This document shows positions 27,363 through 34,202 of a stretch of DNA of 64,000 bases, piece by piece. The position numbers and the translations under genes were made by a program. The DNA comes from SAR202 cluster bacterium bin90 (lineage in GTDB: Bacteria > Chloroflexota > Dehalococcoidia > Lucifugimonadales > JADFKI01), in assembly GCA_002238855.1 (NCBI GenBank), contig MPND01000005.1, forward strand, positions 1 through 64,000. The letters run 5' to 3'. Numbering within the stretch: the stretch's first letter is position 1; the number at the start of each line of letters is the position of its first letter. Below the pieces are notes generated by a model, which was not told the DNA's origin, made no database searches, and saw only the letters and a program-made list of their open reading frames with translations.

Positions 27363-28070
27363 ATGGCAGACAGTGTAATCACACCGGAAATTATCGAACG
27401 GTACAAGAATGTGGCAGGGGCGACCGTGTACAGCGCGGTGCGGGCAATGGGCTACGAGCCCTGCTTCATGCGCGATGTGCATGCGTTCACGCCGGGCGGC
27501 ATGCTCGTCGGACGGGCGAAGACGCTGCGTTTCGTCCCGCCGCGCAAGGACATCATCGCCGAGACGCACCGCGGCGCGGACTCGCCGGAGTACCAGGCGA
27601 TGGGGTCGTGCGAGCCGGGCGATGTGCTGGTGATAGACGGCATGGGCAAGAAGTACGCGGCAATCGGCGGTGATGTGAAACTACTGCAGTTGAAAATACA
27701 GGGCGCGGCCGGACTGGTCACGGACGCATCGATTCGCGACCTGGCTATCGTAGCCGACTACGGGCTGAAAGTCTTCGCCGGCGGCAGGACGCCGATGGGC
27801 GGAGCGGACGAGATAGACCCATTCGAGGCGAACGTAACCATCGGCTGCGGCGGTGTCGCCGTGCGCCCCGGCGACCTGATAGTGGCAGACGACGACGGCG
27901 TTGTGGTGGTGCCGGAGTGCATCGTGGAACAGGTCATCGACTGGGTCGAAGAGCACGAGTGGGCGGAGGAGCACATCAAGGGGCTGATAGAGGCTGAGGG
28001 CGTTGCGCCGGGCAAGTATTACCCGCCGCAGGAGGATGTGCTGAAGCTGTATCCGGGGCGTGGGAGCTAA
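27363..28070 (+). CDS. RraA-like / dimethylmenaquinone methyltransferase-family protein
   Basis: The ATG at 27363 follows AGGAGAGG; the frame extends upstream but without a ribosome site. 235 residues with the RraA core: GATVYSAVRAMG, GMLVGRAKTLRF, GDVLVIDGMG, then GGDVKLLQLKIQGAAGLVTD leading into the conserved R-D (ASIRDL) and VRPGDLIVADDDGVVVVPE. In catabolic genomes this fold mostly serves as oxaloacetate decarboxylase or 4-hydroxy-4-methyl-2-oxoglutarate aldolase rather than RNase E regulation. The expected metal-binding Asp (D of V-T-D-A-S-I-R-D) is present. Divergent from the molybdenum enzyme gene. Confidence 0.8.
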   Translation: MADSVITPEIIERYKNVAGATVYSAVRAMGYEPCFMRDVHAFTPGGMLVGRAKTLRFVPPRKDIIAETHRGADSPEYQAMGSCEPGDVLVIDGMGKKYAAIGGDVKLLQLKIQGAAGLVTDASIRDLAIVADYGLKVFAGGRTPMGGADEIDPFEANVTIGCGGVAVRPGDLIVADDDGVVVVPECIVEQVIDWVEEHEWAEEHIKGLIEAEGVAPGKYYPPQEDVLKLYPGRGS

Positions 28071-28078
28071 CATAGATC

Positions 28079-28129
28079 AACAGGATGGGTGGGATAGCTC
28101 TAGGCAAGGGTGGTATTGACCGTCCTGTT
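28079..28129. repeat. Dispersed intergenic repeat with inverted ends
   Basis: AACAGGA at 28079-28085 and TCCTGTT at 28123-28129 flank an AT/GC-mixed loop. Same motif family as at 29571, 34090, 44763, 51901 and 52351. Confidence 0.45.
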
Positions 28130-28155
28130 TACGTCTAAGGGAGACCCCTATAACT

Positions 28156-28899
28156 CTATGCTGTCTTGCTCGCATCTGCATCACCATAATCGTCGTGAAG
28201 TATATACTCGATGCTTGATACGTTGGTGGTGTTCAGCAGCACTCCACCGCCTTCATAGTCACTAAATTCCAATTCGATGGGTGAATCGGTATTTCCGTTT
28301 GGATAAAGCACCGAGTTTCCCAATCTAACATCTTTTGACGCCTCCGAATCAGGCAAAATCGGATATGTGTGCAGCGCACCTCTATAAATGTCCCCATTCT
28401 TCATACGCACTGAAATCAGTATGTTCAGTTCTTTTTCGTCTCTTCTTCTGTCCAAATTCAATGCACTGTACCATACAGGTTCATCACCTGTAGGTTCGGG
28501 AGCTAGTCTCATTTTGTTCGCCGTCCAGCCTACACCAATAGTCAATCTTGAAGGCAAGTCAATCACTCCTGATAATGTGGAGCCGATTATCATCCATACG
28601 CTATAAATGCCAAATATGGCTAATGCGGTTCCAGGGGAATTCTTCGTGAACTCGGCTGGGCCGTCAGTCAGTATCTGGTCGACGTGAAGTGTATTTAGGA
28701 AGTAGTTTTGAAATATGAGTCCAATACACGAGAAAATTGCAAATCCGATGACATGCACTGTCACTGCATGGTAGAAGAGCAAACCCCAGGCCATAACGGT
28801 TGACTTGTCAACAATGCGTGGGTAGTAACGCTGGTTTGCGCTTACGGATATCCAGCCTGGCAACACCACTATTGCCAATATTATGAGGGAATTGACCAT
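28156..28899 (-). CDS. Membrane protein, DUF6338-like
   Basis: 247 residues: a hydrophobic N-terminus (LIILAIVVLPGWISVSA), two further membrane helices near 35-58 and 88-110, then a soluble C-terminal half rich in beta strands (VWYSALNLDRRRDEKELNIL, ISVRMKNGDIYRGALHTYPI). Phage- and mobile-element-linked DUF6338 proteins have a similar V-L-P-G-x-[IV] start and a C-terminal strand-rich domain, so I suggest that family with moderate confidence. No clear ribosome site. It lies upstream of nothing on its strand but downstream of two small paralogous genes read in the same direction. Confidence 0.55.
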   Translation of the reverse strand: MVNSLIILAIVVLPGWISVSANQRYYPRIVDKSTVMAWGLLFYHAVTVHVIGFAIFSCIGLIFQNYFLNTLHVDQILTDGPAEFTKNSPGTALAIFGIYSVWMIIGSTLSGVIDLPSRLTIGVGWTANKMRLAPEPTGDEPVWYSALNLDRRRDEKELNILISVRMKNGDIYRGALHTYPILPDSEASKDVRLGNSVLYPNGNTDSPIELEFSDYEGGGVLLNTTNVSSIEYILHDDYGDADASKTA

Positions 28900-28911
28900 G
28901 TGACAGGTCTA

Positions 28912-29097
28912 CTACTGCGGATGATTGTCGTTCTGCGCGGAATGCTTCTTACTCGACGCGCTTCTCTCTTGCATTTCCAAAAAGAGGTCTCTGAATTTTC
29001 CCTTCGGCTGTGGAACCTTGTCGTATGTATCAGTAACATAAGCTCTCTTGACAGGCTTGCGCCCTTTCGTGTTGGCTTGTTTAGAATTATCACTCAT
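28912..29097 (-). CDS. Small basic protein, tandem paralogue A (PQPKG family)
   Basis: A 61-residue protein starting at the ATG at 29097, preceded by GGGAGAC. Composition is Lys/Ser/Gln-rich and probably disordered at both ends. The core reads RKPVKRAYVTDTYDKVPQPK then GKFRDLFLEMQERSASSKK. It is clearly related to the 57-residue product of 29290-29463: both share P-V-[KR]-R, T-Y-D-[KE]-[VI]-P-Q-P-K-G-[KE]-F-[KR]-D-L-F-x-E-M. I do not recognise the family. The stop is 12 bases before the DUF6338-like gene, so the three are probably one transcript. Confidence 0.75.
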   Translation of the reverse strand: MSDNSKQANTKGRKPVKRAYVTDTYDKVPQPKGKFRDLFLEMQERSASSKKHSAQNDNHPQ

Positions 29098-29289
29098 AAG
29101 AAGTGTCTCCCTTACAACCGTCTGAATAAGTTCTGCAAACGATATATATTGGCAAGTTACATCTATATTAACAGTCTTTCTCCCAGCCATTCGGGGCAGT
29201 AAACACCAACAAGCGATTGTTTGGCCCCACCTCGGGAAGACGACCATCACCAGCAATTATATATAAGTATGGAATCAATCAATAGGCGA

Positions 29290-29463
29290 TTACTTTTTTG
29301 AAGTATCTTGCCTTGAAGAACTCCTCTCGTTCTTAGCAGCACTTTTGGCGCGCATTTCCTCAAAGAGATCCTTAAACTCGCCCTTCGGCTGCGGAATTTC
29401 GTCGTAAGTGTTTATAAATCTATCTCGTCTCACAGGCTTGCTCTTTTGAGACCTGCCAGCCAT
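29290..29463 (-). CDS. Small basic protein, tandem paralogue B (PQPKG family)
   Basis: A 57-residue gene starting at ATG 29463 with GGAGGAATATGCTT directly upstream, an excellent ribosome site. The core is SKPVRRDRFINTYDEIPQPK then GEFKDLFEEMRAKSAAKNE. It aligns over most of its length with the small protein at 28912-29097, and the conservation of the central motif against divergent ends argues that both are translated and selected. Function unknown; the short acidic-amphipathic D-L-F-x-E-M segment next to a basic stretch could be a binding peptide. Confidence 0.75.
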   Translation of the reverse strand: MAGRSQKSKPVRRDRFINTYDEIPQPKGEFKDLFEEMRAKSAAKNERSSSRQDTSKK

Positions 29464-29516
29464 AAGCATATTCCTCCAGTCTGAAAATATCCAACAAATT
29501 TAGCATACCATAAAAA

Positions 29517-29545
29517 CACCCCTCTACCTTCGCGGTAGAGGGGTG
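29517..29545. terminator. Hairpin terminator
   Basis: CACCCCTCTACC and GGTAGAGGGGTG form a perfect 12-bp stem around TTCGC, with an A-run on the left side that gives a U-run for minus-strand transcripts. It would terminate the alcohol dehydrogenase gene, upstream of the small tandem paralogues. Confidence 0.8.
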
Positions 29546-29570
29546 CACTAATCCCGTTGCTAACCTCTAA

Positions 29571-29600
29571 TTCCTGTCTATCCTGTCCACCGATGCTAGC
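29571..29600. repeat. Dispersed intergenic repeat
   Basis: TTCCTGTCTATCCTGTCCACCGATG matches the TATCCTGTCCATCNATGTTA consensus seen at 34121, 52351 and elsewhere. Confidence 0.4.
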
Positions 29601-29605
29601 TACCG

Positions 29606-30583
29606 CTAGAGCGTCATCACCGACTTGATGACCTCGTCCTCGCGGGCTTCGTACATGTCGTAAGCCTTCTGTACATCGTCGAACTTCATCAGATGCGTCG
29701 CCATCTCGCCCGGGTCCCACCAGCCGCGCTCCTTCAGGTCGATCATCGTCTCGATGTGCGTGATGGGATCGCCGCTGGACGCGCCCTGCGTCGGGATGAT
29801 AGTGGGCGCATTTCGGAGGAAGAGCGATGTGTCGAGCAGTCCCCTCTCCTCGGATGCGTTCTCCTGGATGCCGAAGATGATGGTCTTGCCTAGGTTCCGC
29901 ACGTTACGGAGCGCCGCCTCGAGCGTGTCTGCGTAGCCCGCCGCCTCGACGGTGATGTCCGCGCCTACACCGCCTGTGAGTTCCTTGACCGCTTCGTCGA
30001 GGTTCTCCTTGCTGGGGTTGATGGTGTGGGTCGCGCCGAATCGCTTTGCGAAGTCGAGCCTGTAGTCGAACAGGTCGGCGGCGATGACCTTGCGCGCGCC
30101 CGCGCGGGCGCATATCGCCGTGAAGGACAGGCCTATGGAGCCTTGTCCCATCACCAGCACGTCCTTGCCGAGAATCGTGCCCATTTGCTGGCAGGAGTAG
30201 AGGACGGTGCCTGACGGCTGGCACATCACCCAGCTTGTCAGGTCGCCGTGGTCGGGCAATGCCGCCATGCGCCCTTCGTCACCGTTGATGTATTCCACAA
30301 GTCCGCCGCCGGTTCTCGGTCCGGGCAGCACGATGACGCGCTGGCCGACGGAGAACTTGTCTGATCGGCTTTCGACGATGGTGCCCGCTGCCTCGTGGCA
30401 GGGGCCACCGACGCGCATCGGGTAGTCTTCTTCAGGATGGACGGGGCCGTAGGCGTGGCGGATGTCGCTGCCGCAAACCGACCATGTTTCCAGCTTGATC
30501 AGACATTCGCCGTCAATTATGTCGGGAACATCCACTTCTTCGATTTCAAATCTCTTGGGGCCCGCAATTCGTGCTGCTCTCAT
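29606..30583 (-). CDS. Zinc-type alcohol dehydrogenase-like oxidoreductase
   Basis: 325-residue medium-chain dehydrogenase. The catalytic zinc ligand Cys lies in WSVCGSDIRHAYG (near 36), with a second site at GGPCHEAAGTIV (His and the adjacent Glu). The Rossmann segment DVLVMGQGSIGLSFTAICAR is followed by ADLFDYRLDFAKRFGA, whose Asp suggests NAD preference. The four-Cys structural zinc lobe of classical ADHs is absent; the region reads GPRTGGGLVEYI. Such reduced forms include sorbitol/threonine-type and catabolic dehydrogenases. RBS AGGAGGGAC 11 bases before the ATG. Substrate unknown. Confidence 0.8.
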   Translation of the reverse strand: MRAARIAGPKRFEIEEVDVPDIIDGECLIKLETWSVCGSDIRHAYGPVHPEEDYPMRVGGPCHEAAGTIVESRSDKFSVGQRVIVLPGPRTGGGLVEYINGDEGRMAALPDHGDLTSWVMCQPSGTVLYSCQQMGTILGKDVLVMGQGSIGLSFTAICARAGARKVIAADLFDYRLDFAKRFGATHTINPSKENLDEAVKELTGGVGADITVEAAGYADTLEAALRNVRNLGKTIIFGIQENASEERGLLDTSLFLRNAPTIIPTQGASSGDPITHIETMIDLKERGWWDPGEMATHLMKFDDVQKAYDMYEAREDEVIKSVMTL

Positions 30584-30782
30584 GGTGTCGTTACCGTCCC
30601 TCCTAAGGTGCTGCTACCTATGACTACCATAGGCGTCTGTTGTGAAATGCCGCACTATACATTACGGCAGAAGCGCACCGATGACAAGTGATTGCTGGAT
30701 TATCAGGCTTTGCCAGTATGGGCGCCTGCCTGCGCCTGTGCGCTGCCATCAGAATCTGTTGAGTGTCGGCGGGATTTTTGGA

Positions 30783-30812
30783 TTGACGCTGCTTGCCGCG
30801 AAAAGATAGAAT
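30783..30812 (+). promoter_or_regulatory. Possible sigma-70-type promoter for the SWIM gene
   Basis: TTGACG (30783-30788) and TAGAAT (30807-30812) are spaced 18 bases apart, about 75 bases ahead of the small zinc-finger gene. The 303-base stretch 30584-30886 holds nothing else I can support. Confidence 0.45.
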
Positions 30813-30886
30813 TAGGGCGAAATAAGATTGACTGCGCAGCAGAGAACGAATTGGCTCAAATGCTGGCTATATTAGGAGGGCACTCT

Positions 30887-31129
30887 ATGGACTCAAGCCT
30901 CGTAAGGAAGATGGAAAAGGCCAAGGACTACGCCGCACAGGAAGGGCGAGTCGTACTTATGAATTGTCAGGCGACATTCAGGGGCGACAATTCTGACCAT
31001 GAAATCTCTTACGAGTCAGGGGAATGGAGTTGCAACTGCTATTACTTCACCAGTCGTGGTGAGTGCAGCCACACGATGGCGATGCAGTTGATGCTGAGCG
31101 ACATGGTGAAGGAAGCCATCGCAAATTAG
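30887..31129 (+). CDS. SWIM-type zinc-finger small protein
   Basis: The frame is open further upstream, but ATG at 30887 follows TAGGAGGG and gives a compact 80-residue protein. It contains the SWIM motif C-x-C-x7-C-x-H (WSCNCYYFTSRGECSHTMAM, residues about 47-66) after three beta strands (RVVLMNCQATFRG, HEISYESGEW). Full-size SWIM proteins are ATPases or recombination mediators; this is the isolated domain, so a DNA- or protein-binding accessory role is likely. A strong hairpin terminator follows. Confidence 0.75.
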   Translation: MDSSLVRKMEKAKDYAAQEGRVVLMNCQATFRGDNSDHEISYESGEWSCNCYYFTSRGECSHTMAMQLMLSDMVKEAIAN

Positions 31130-31155
31130 CGCCAATCGACACGGTCAGATAAGAA

Positions 31156-31182
31156 TTAGGGGATGACTTAGTCATCCCCTAA
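31156..31182. terminator. Bidirectional intrinsic terminator
   Basis: TTAGGGGATGAC, loop TTA, GTCATCCCCTAA, then CTTTTT. Perfect 12-bp stem between the convergent SWIM and fabF genes. Confidence 0.9.
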
Positions 31183-31237
31183 CTTTTTGCAATTTCTGCA
31201 ATGATTTCAAAAGAACTGTGTCGGCAGCGCCCGACCG

Positions 31238-32497
31238 CTATTCGTCTGTAAACGCCTTGAACACCACGCAGGCGTTCTGTCCTCCAAAGCCGAAGCTGTT
31301 AGACAGCGCCGTGTTTACCTGCGCCTGCCGGGCTTTGTTCGGCACATAGTCCAGGTCGCAGTCCGGGTCGGGGGTCTCGTAATTTATCGTCGGGTGAATG
31401 ACGCCGTCCTGAATCGACTTGATGCAGGCGATCGCCTCCAGCGCACCGGCGCCTCCCAAAGCATGCCCGATCATCGACTTGGTTGAGCTGATGGGTACGC
31501 TATACGCGCCTTCGCCGAATACCTTCTTAATTGCCAGCGTCTCCACCATGTCGTTCTTGGGCGTCGATGTTCCGTGCGCGTTGATGTAGTCGATGTCGGC
31601 CGGCTTCATCCCTGCGTCCTCGATTGCCCAGCGCATCGCTCGCGCCGCGCCTGCCCCATCCTCGTCCGGCTGAACTGCGTGGAAGGCGTCCGAGGAAACG
31701 CCATATCCCGCTACCTCAGCAAGAATATCCGCGCCTCGGTCCAGTGCATGCTCCAGGCTCTCTAGCACGAAGATAGCTGCGCCTTCCGCGGGCACGAAGC
31801 CGTCACGGTTGGCGTCAAAGGGGCGGCTTGCCCTTTCAGGCGGCACATCGCTTCGACTGAGCGCCTTGATTACATTGAACCCACCAAGTCCGAGCTGGCA
31901 TATTCCAGCCTCGCAGCCGCCGCCTAGCACGACATCCGCCACGCCGCGACGAATCGCCTCAGCAGCCTCTCCAATGCCCTGGGTGCCCGCCGCGCACGCC
32001 GTTATGACAGTTGATGTATAGCCTTTCAGCCCGTATAGGCGGCTCACATTGGCCGCCGCCATGTTCGGCAATATCATTGGAATGAAAAAAGGGCTGACCC
32101 TCATGCCGCCACGTTTTACCAACGTGCGCGCATTGTCCTCTGTTGTAGGAAAGCCGCCGTTACCGTTCCCCATTACGACGCCCATGCGCTCTTCGTCTTC
32201 GGCGGACAGGTTGATGCCGGAGTCCTCCACCGCGAGCGCAGCGGCCGCCACCGCAGTCTGAGAAAATCGCGCCATGCGTCGCGCCTCACGAGGGTTCATG
32301 TACTTGCCGGGGTCGAAATCCGGTATTTCTCCGGCGACCTTGCAAGGGTATTCCGTAGGGTCTGCAAGCGTCATCGGCACAATGCCGGACTTACCCGCAA
32401 CTAGGCTAGACCAGTATTCGTCTATCGAGTCACCGAGCGGCGTAACCGCCCCCATCCCCGTAACGACGACTCGCCTTCTTCCGTTGTACATTGCCAT
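31238..32497 (-). CDS. fabF: Beta-ketoacyl-ACP synthase II
   Basis: Condenses malonyl-ACP with acyl-ACP in fatty-acid elongation. 419 residues, the normal length. The active-site Cys168 lies in STVITACAAGTQGIGEA. The two catalytic His are in YINAHGTSTPKND and STKSMIGHALGGAGALE, and the end SNSFGFGGQNACVVFK is typical of FabF. No other fab genes are adjacent; the carrier protein at 6966-7211 is distant. Downstream of folC on the same strand (151-base gap), which may be one transcript. Confidence 0.95.
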   Translation of the reverse strand: MAMYNGRRRVVVTGMGAVTPLGDSIDEYWSSLVAGKSGIVPMTLADPTEYPCKVAGEIPDFDPGKYMNPREARRMARFSQTAVAAAALAVEDSGINLSAEDEERMGVVMGNGNGGFPTTEDNARTLVKRGGMRVSPFFIPMILPNMAAANVSRLYGLKGYTSTVITACAAGTQGIGEAAEAIRRGVADVVLGGGCEAGICQLGLGGFNVIKALSRSDVPPERASRPFDANRDGFVPAEGAAIFVLESLEHALDRGADILAEVAGYGVSSDAFHAVQPDEDGAGAARAMRWAIEDAGMKPADIDYINAHGTSTPKNDMVETLAIKKVFGEGAYSVPISSTKSMIGHALGGAGALEAIACIKSIQDGVIHPTINYETPDPDCDLDYVPNKARQAQVNTALSNSFGFGGQNACVVFKAFTDE

Positions 32498-32648
32498 TCA
32501 CCTCGGATTCACGGCTTACATGTAATGGAATCACCGGAGTTTCTTCTTGTACATCCAAGCAAGATTCAGAGCGTATCCTTCATTGTACACCTGTTGACGC
32601 AGTGATTGGCACTATTAGCGACCTACCGAACTGCGGCCGCGCTGCCCA

Positions 32649-34055
32649 TTACCGTCGAGGCATGCTCATGTACGGATACAACTCCGGCGGAATGTCCTGG
32701 ACCTCTTCCGTAACTTCGGCAGCTACGGAGAGTGATCCCGTGCCTAGCACAAGGTCGTTCTCAGTCGCCATCGCAAGGGCATGCCGTGTAGTTTCACCAA
32801 CGTTCTCCGAAGTGAACACGACATCCATGCCAAGCTCGGTTGCGACTTGCGCCACCGTTGTGCCGGATGCGGAGCGCGGGTGGCGTGAGTGCGTCGCAAG
32901 CACCTGAGGCGAGAGGGGCACGAGCGCGCGCAACATGCCTGCTGCGCTGTGTCCACTCAGAGCGCCGAAAATGAGAATGAGCCGCTGATATGAGAAATTC
33001 GAGCGCAGCGTCTCCACAAGCCGTTCCATGGAATAGGGATTGTGCGCGCCATCTACGACGAGCAGCTTACTCCCCTCTTCAGGTGTTTCGAGTACCTGCA
33101 ATCGCGCGGGCCAGTGCACTTCGCGGACACCTCGCACGATGCTGGAGTCGTCCAATTCAACGCCCTGCTCTCTCAGCGTCTCCGCTACGGCAACGGCGGT
33201 TGCGACATTCTCCATCTGGTAGTCGCCAATAAGCGGAGTCTCCAGCTCGTATGCACCGTCAGGCGTTGTGAGCGTGAACGCCTGCCCGCGCATGTCGGAG
33301 CGCCGCTTATTCCATGAAAAGCGCTCTGTCACGGAAAGCAGAGGTGCGGCGCGCTCATACGCTACATCCGTTATGACCGCCATCGCCTCTTCAGTCTGAG
33401 GCGCGACGACGACTGGCACGTCCTCTTTGATGATGCCCGCCTTCTCGAATGCAATCTTGGCAATCGTGTCGCCCAGAGTGGCAACATGGTCCAGGCTTAT
33501 GGAAGTGATAGCGCATACGCGCGGCTGCACGATGTTCGTGGAGTCCAGCCTGCCGCCCAATCCAACTTCCATGACCTGAAAGTCGGCTTCGATCTGCCGA
33601 AAGTGGACGAATGCCATCGCGGTCATCGCTTCGAATGTGGTGACGCCGCCGAATCCGCCCGCTTCCCCGATGCGCTCAACGACGGGCCAGATACGGTCAA
33701 CAACGGCCTCAAACTCCTGCTGGGTTACAGGCAGTCCGTCAACGCGGATGCGCTCGGTGGCGCTGTGCAGATGTGGCGAGGTGTACAGCCCTACCTTATA
33801 TCCATGCGCTGTCAGTATCGCGGCAGTCAGCGCAGAGGTGCTGCCCTTACCCTTAGTGCCCGCGATATGCACCGTCGGCACCGCGAGATGCGCGCGCTCC
33901 AGCTCCTCCATCAGCAGCAACATGCGCTCAAGGTGGAACGAGGAGTGGCCCGGGCTATGGGTGGAGCGCTCGAAATCGGCAAGCCCCATCACACGCCGCA
34001 GCGCGCCTTCGTAGCTCAGTTGTGTGCCGGACTGCATCGTTCTTCTGCTCTGCAT
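32649..34055 (-). CDS. folC: Folylpolyglutamate / dihydrofolate synthase
   Basis: Adds glutamate to folates (and in bifunctional forms to dihydropteroate). The Mur-ligase P-loop HIAGTKGKGSTSALTAAI lies near residue 55, then YTSPHLHSATERIRVDG, MEVGLGGRLDSTNIV, ITSISLDHVATLGDTIAKIA and DGAHNPYSMERLVE, all diagnostic of FolC. The N-terminus is uncertain: ATGs at 34055 and 34037 are both possible and the frame continues to 34136, but that part overlaps an intergenic repeat hairpin. About 468 residues, slightly longer than E. coli FolC. Confidence 0.9.
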   Translation of the reverse strand: MQSRRTMQSGTQLSYEGALRRVMGLADFERSTHSPGHSSFHLERMLLLMEELERAHLAVPTVHIAGTKGKGSTSALTAAILTAHGYKVGLYTSPHLHSATERIRVDGLPVTQQEFEAVVDRIWPVVERIGEAGGFGGVTTFEAMTAMAFVHFRQIEADFQVMEVGLGGRLDSTNIVQPRVCAITSISLDHVATLGDTIAKIAFEKAGIIKEDVPVVVAPQTEEAMAVITDVAYERAAPLLSVTERFSWNKRRSDMRGQAFTLTTPDGAYELETPLIGDYQMENVATAVAVAETLREQGVELDDSSIVRGVREVHWPARLQVLETPEEGSKLLVVDGAHNPYSMERLVETLRSNFSYQRLILIFGALSGHSAAGMLRALVPLSPQVLATHSRHPRSASGTTVAQVATELGMDVVFTSENVGETTRHALAMATENDLVLGTGSLSVAAEVTEEVQDIPPELYPYMSMPRR

Positions 34056-34089
34056 ATCACAGCCGGAGTTTTCATCTCCGACACAAAGA

Positions 34090-34132
34090 ATGGACAGGAT
34101 GCGAGGAGTGTATTCCCCAGCATCCTGTCCAT
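34090..34132. repeat. Dispersed intergenic repeat, perfect 13-bp inverted repeat
   Basis: ATGGACAGGATGC (34090-34102) and GCATCCTGTCCAT (34120-34132) form a hairpin between the OLD-like ATPase gene and folC. The right arm continues as CCATGTTA, giving the fullest example of the TATCCTGTCCATCNATGTTA family in this window. It may also act as a terminator. Confidence 0.65.
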
Positions 34133-34202
34133 CCATGTTAAACCCTGTTGGGCAGGCTGTCAGCCCTAATCAGCCCTCAATGAGTCACCTAGACGGCCAC
34201 CC

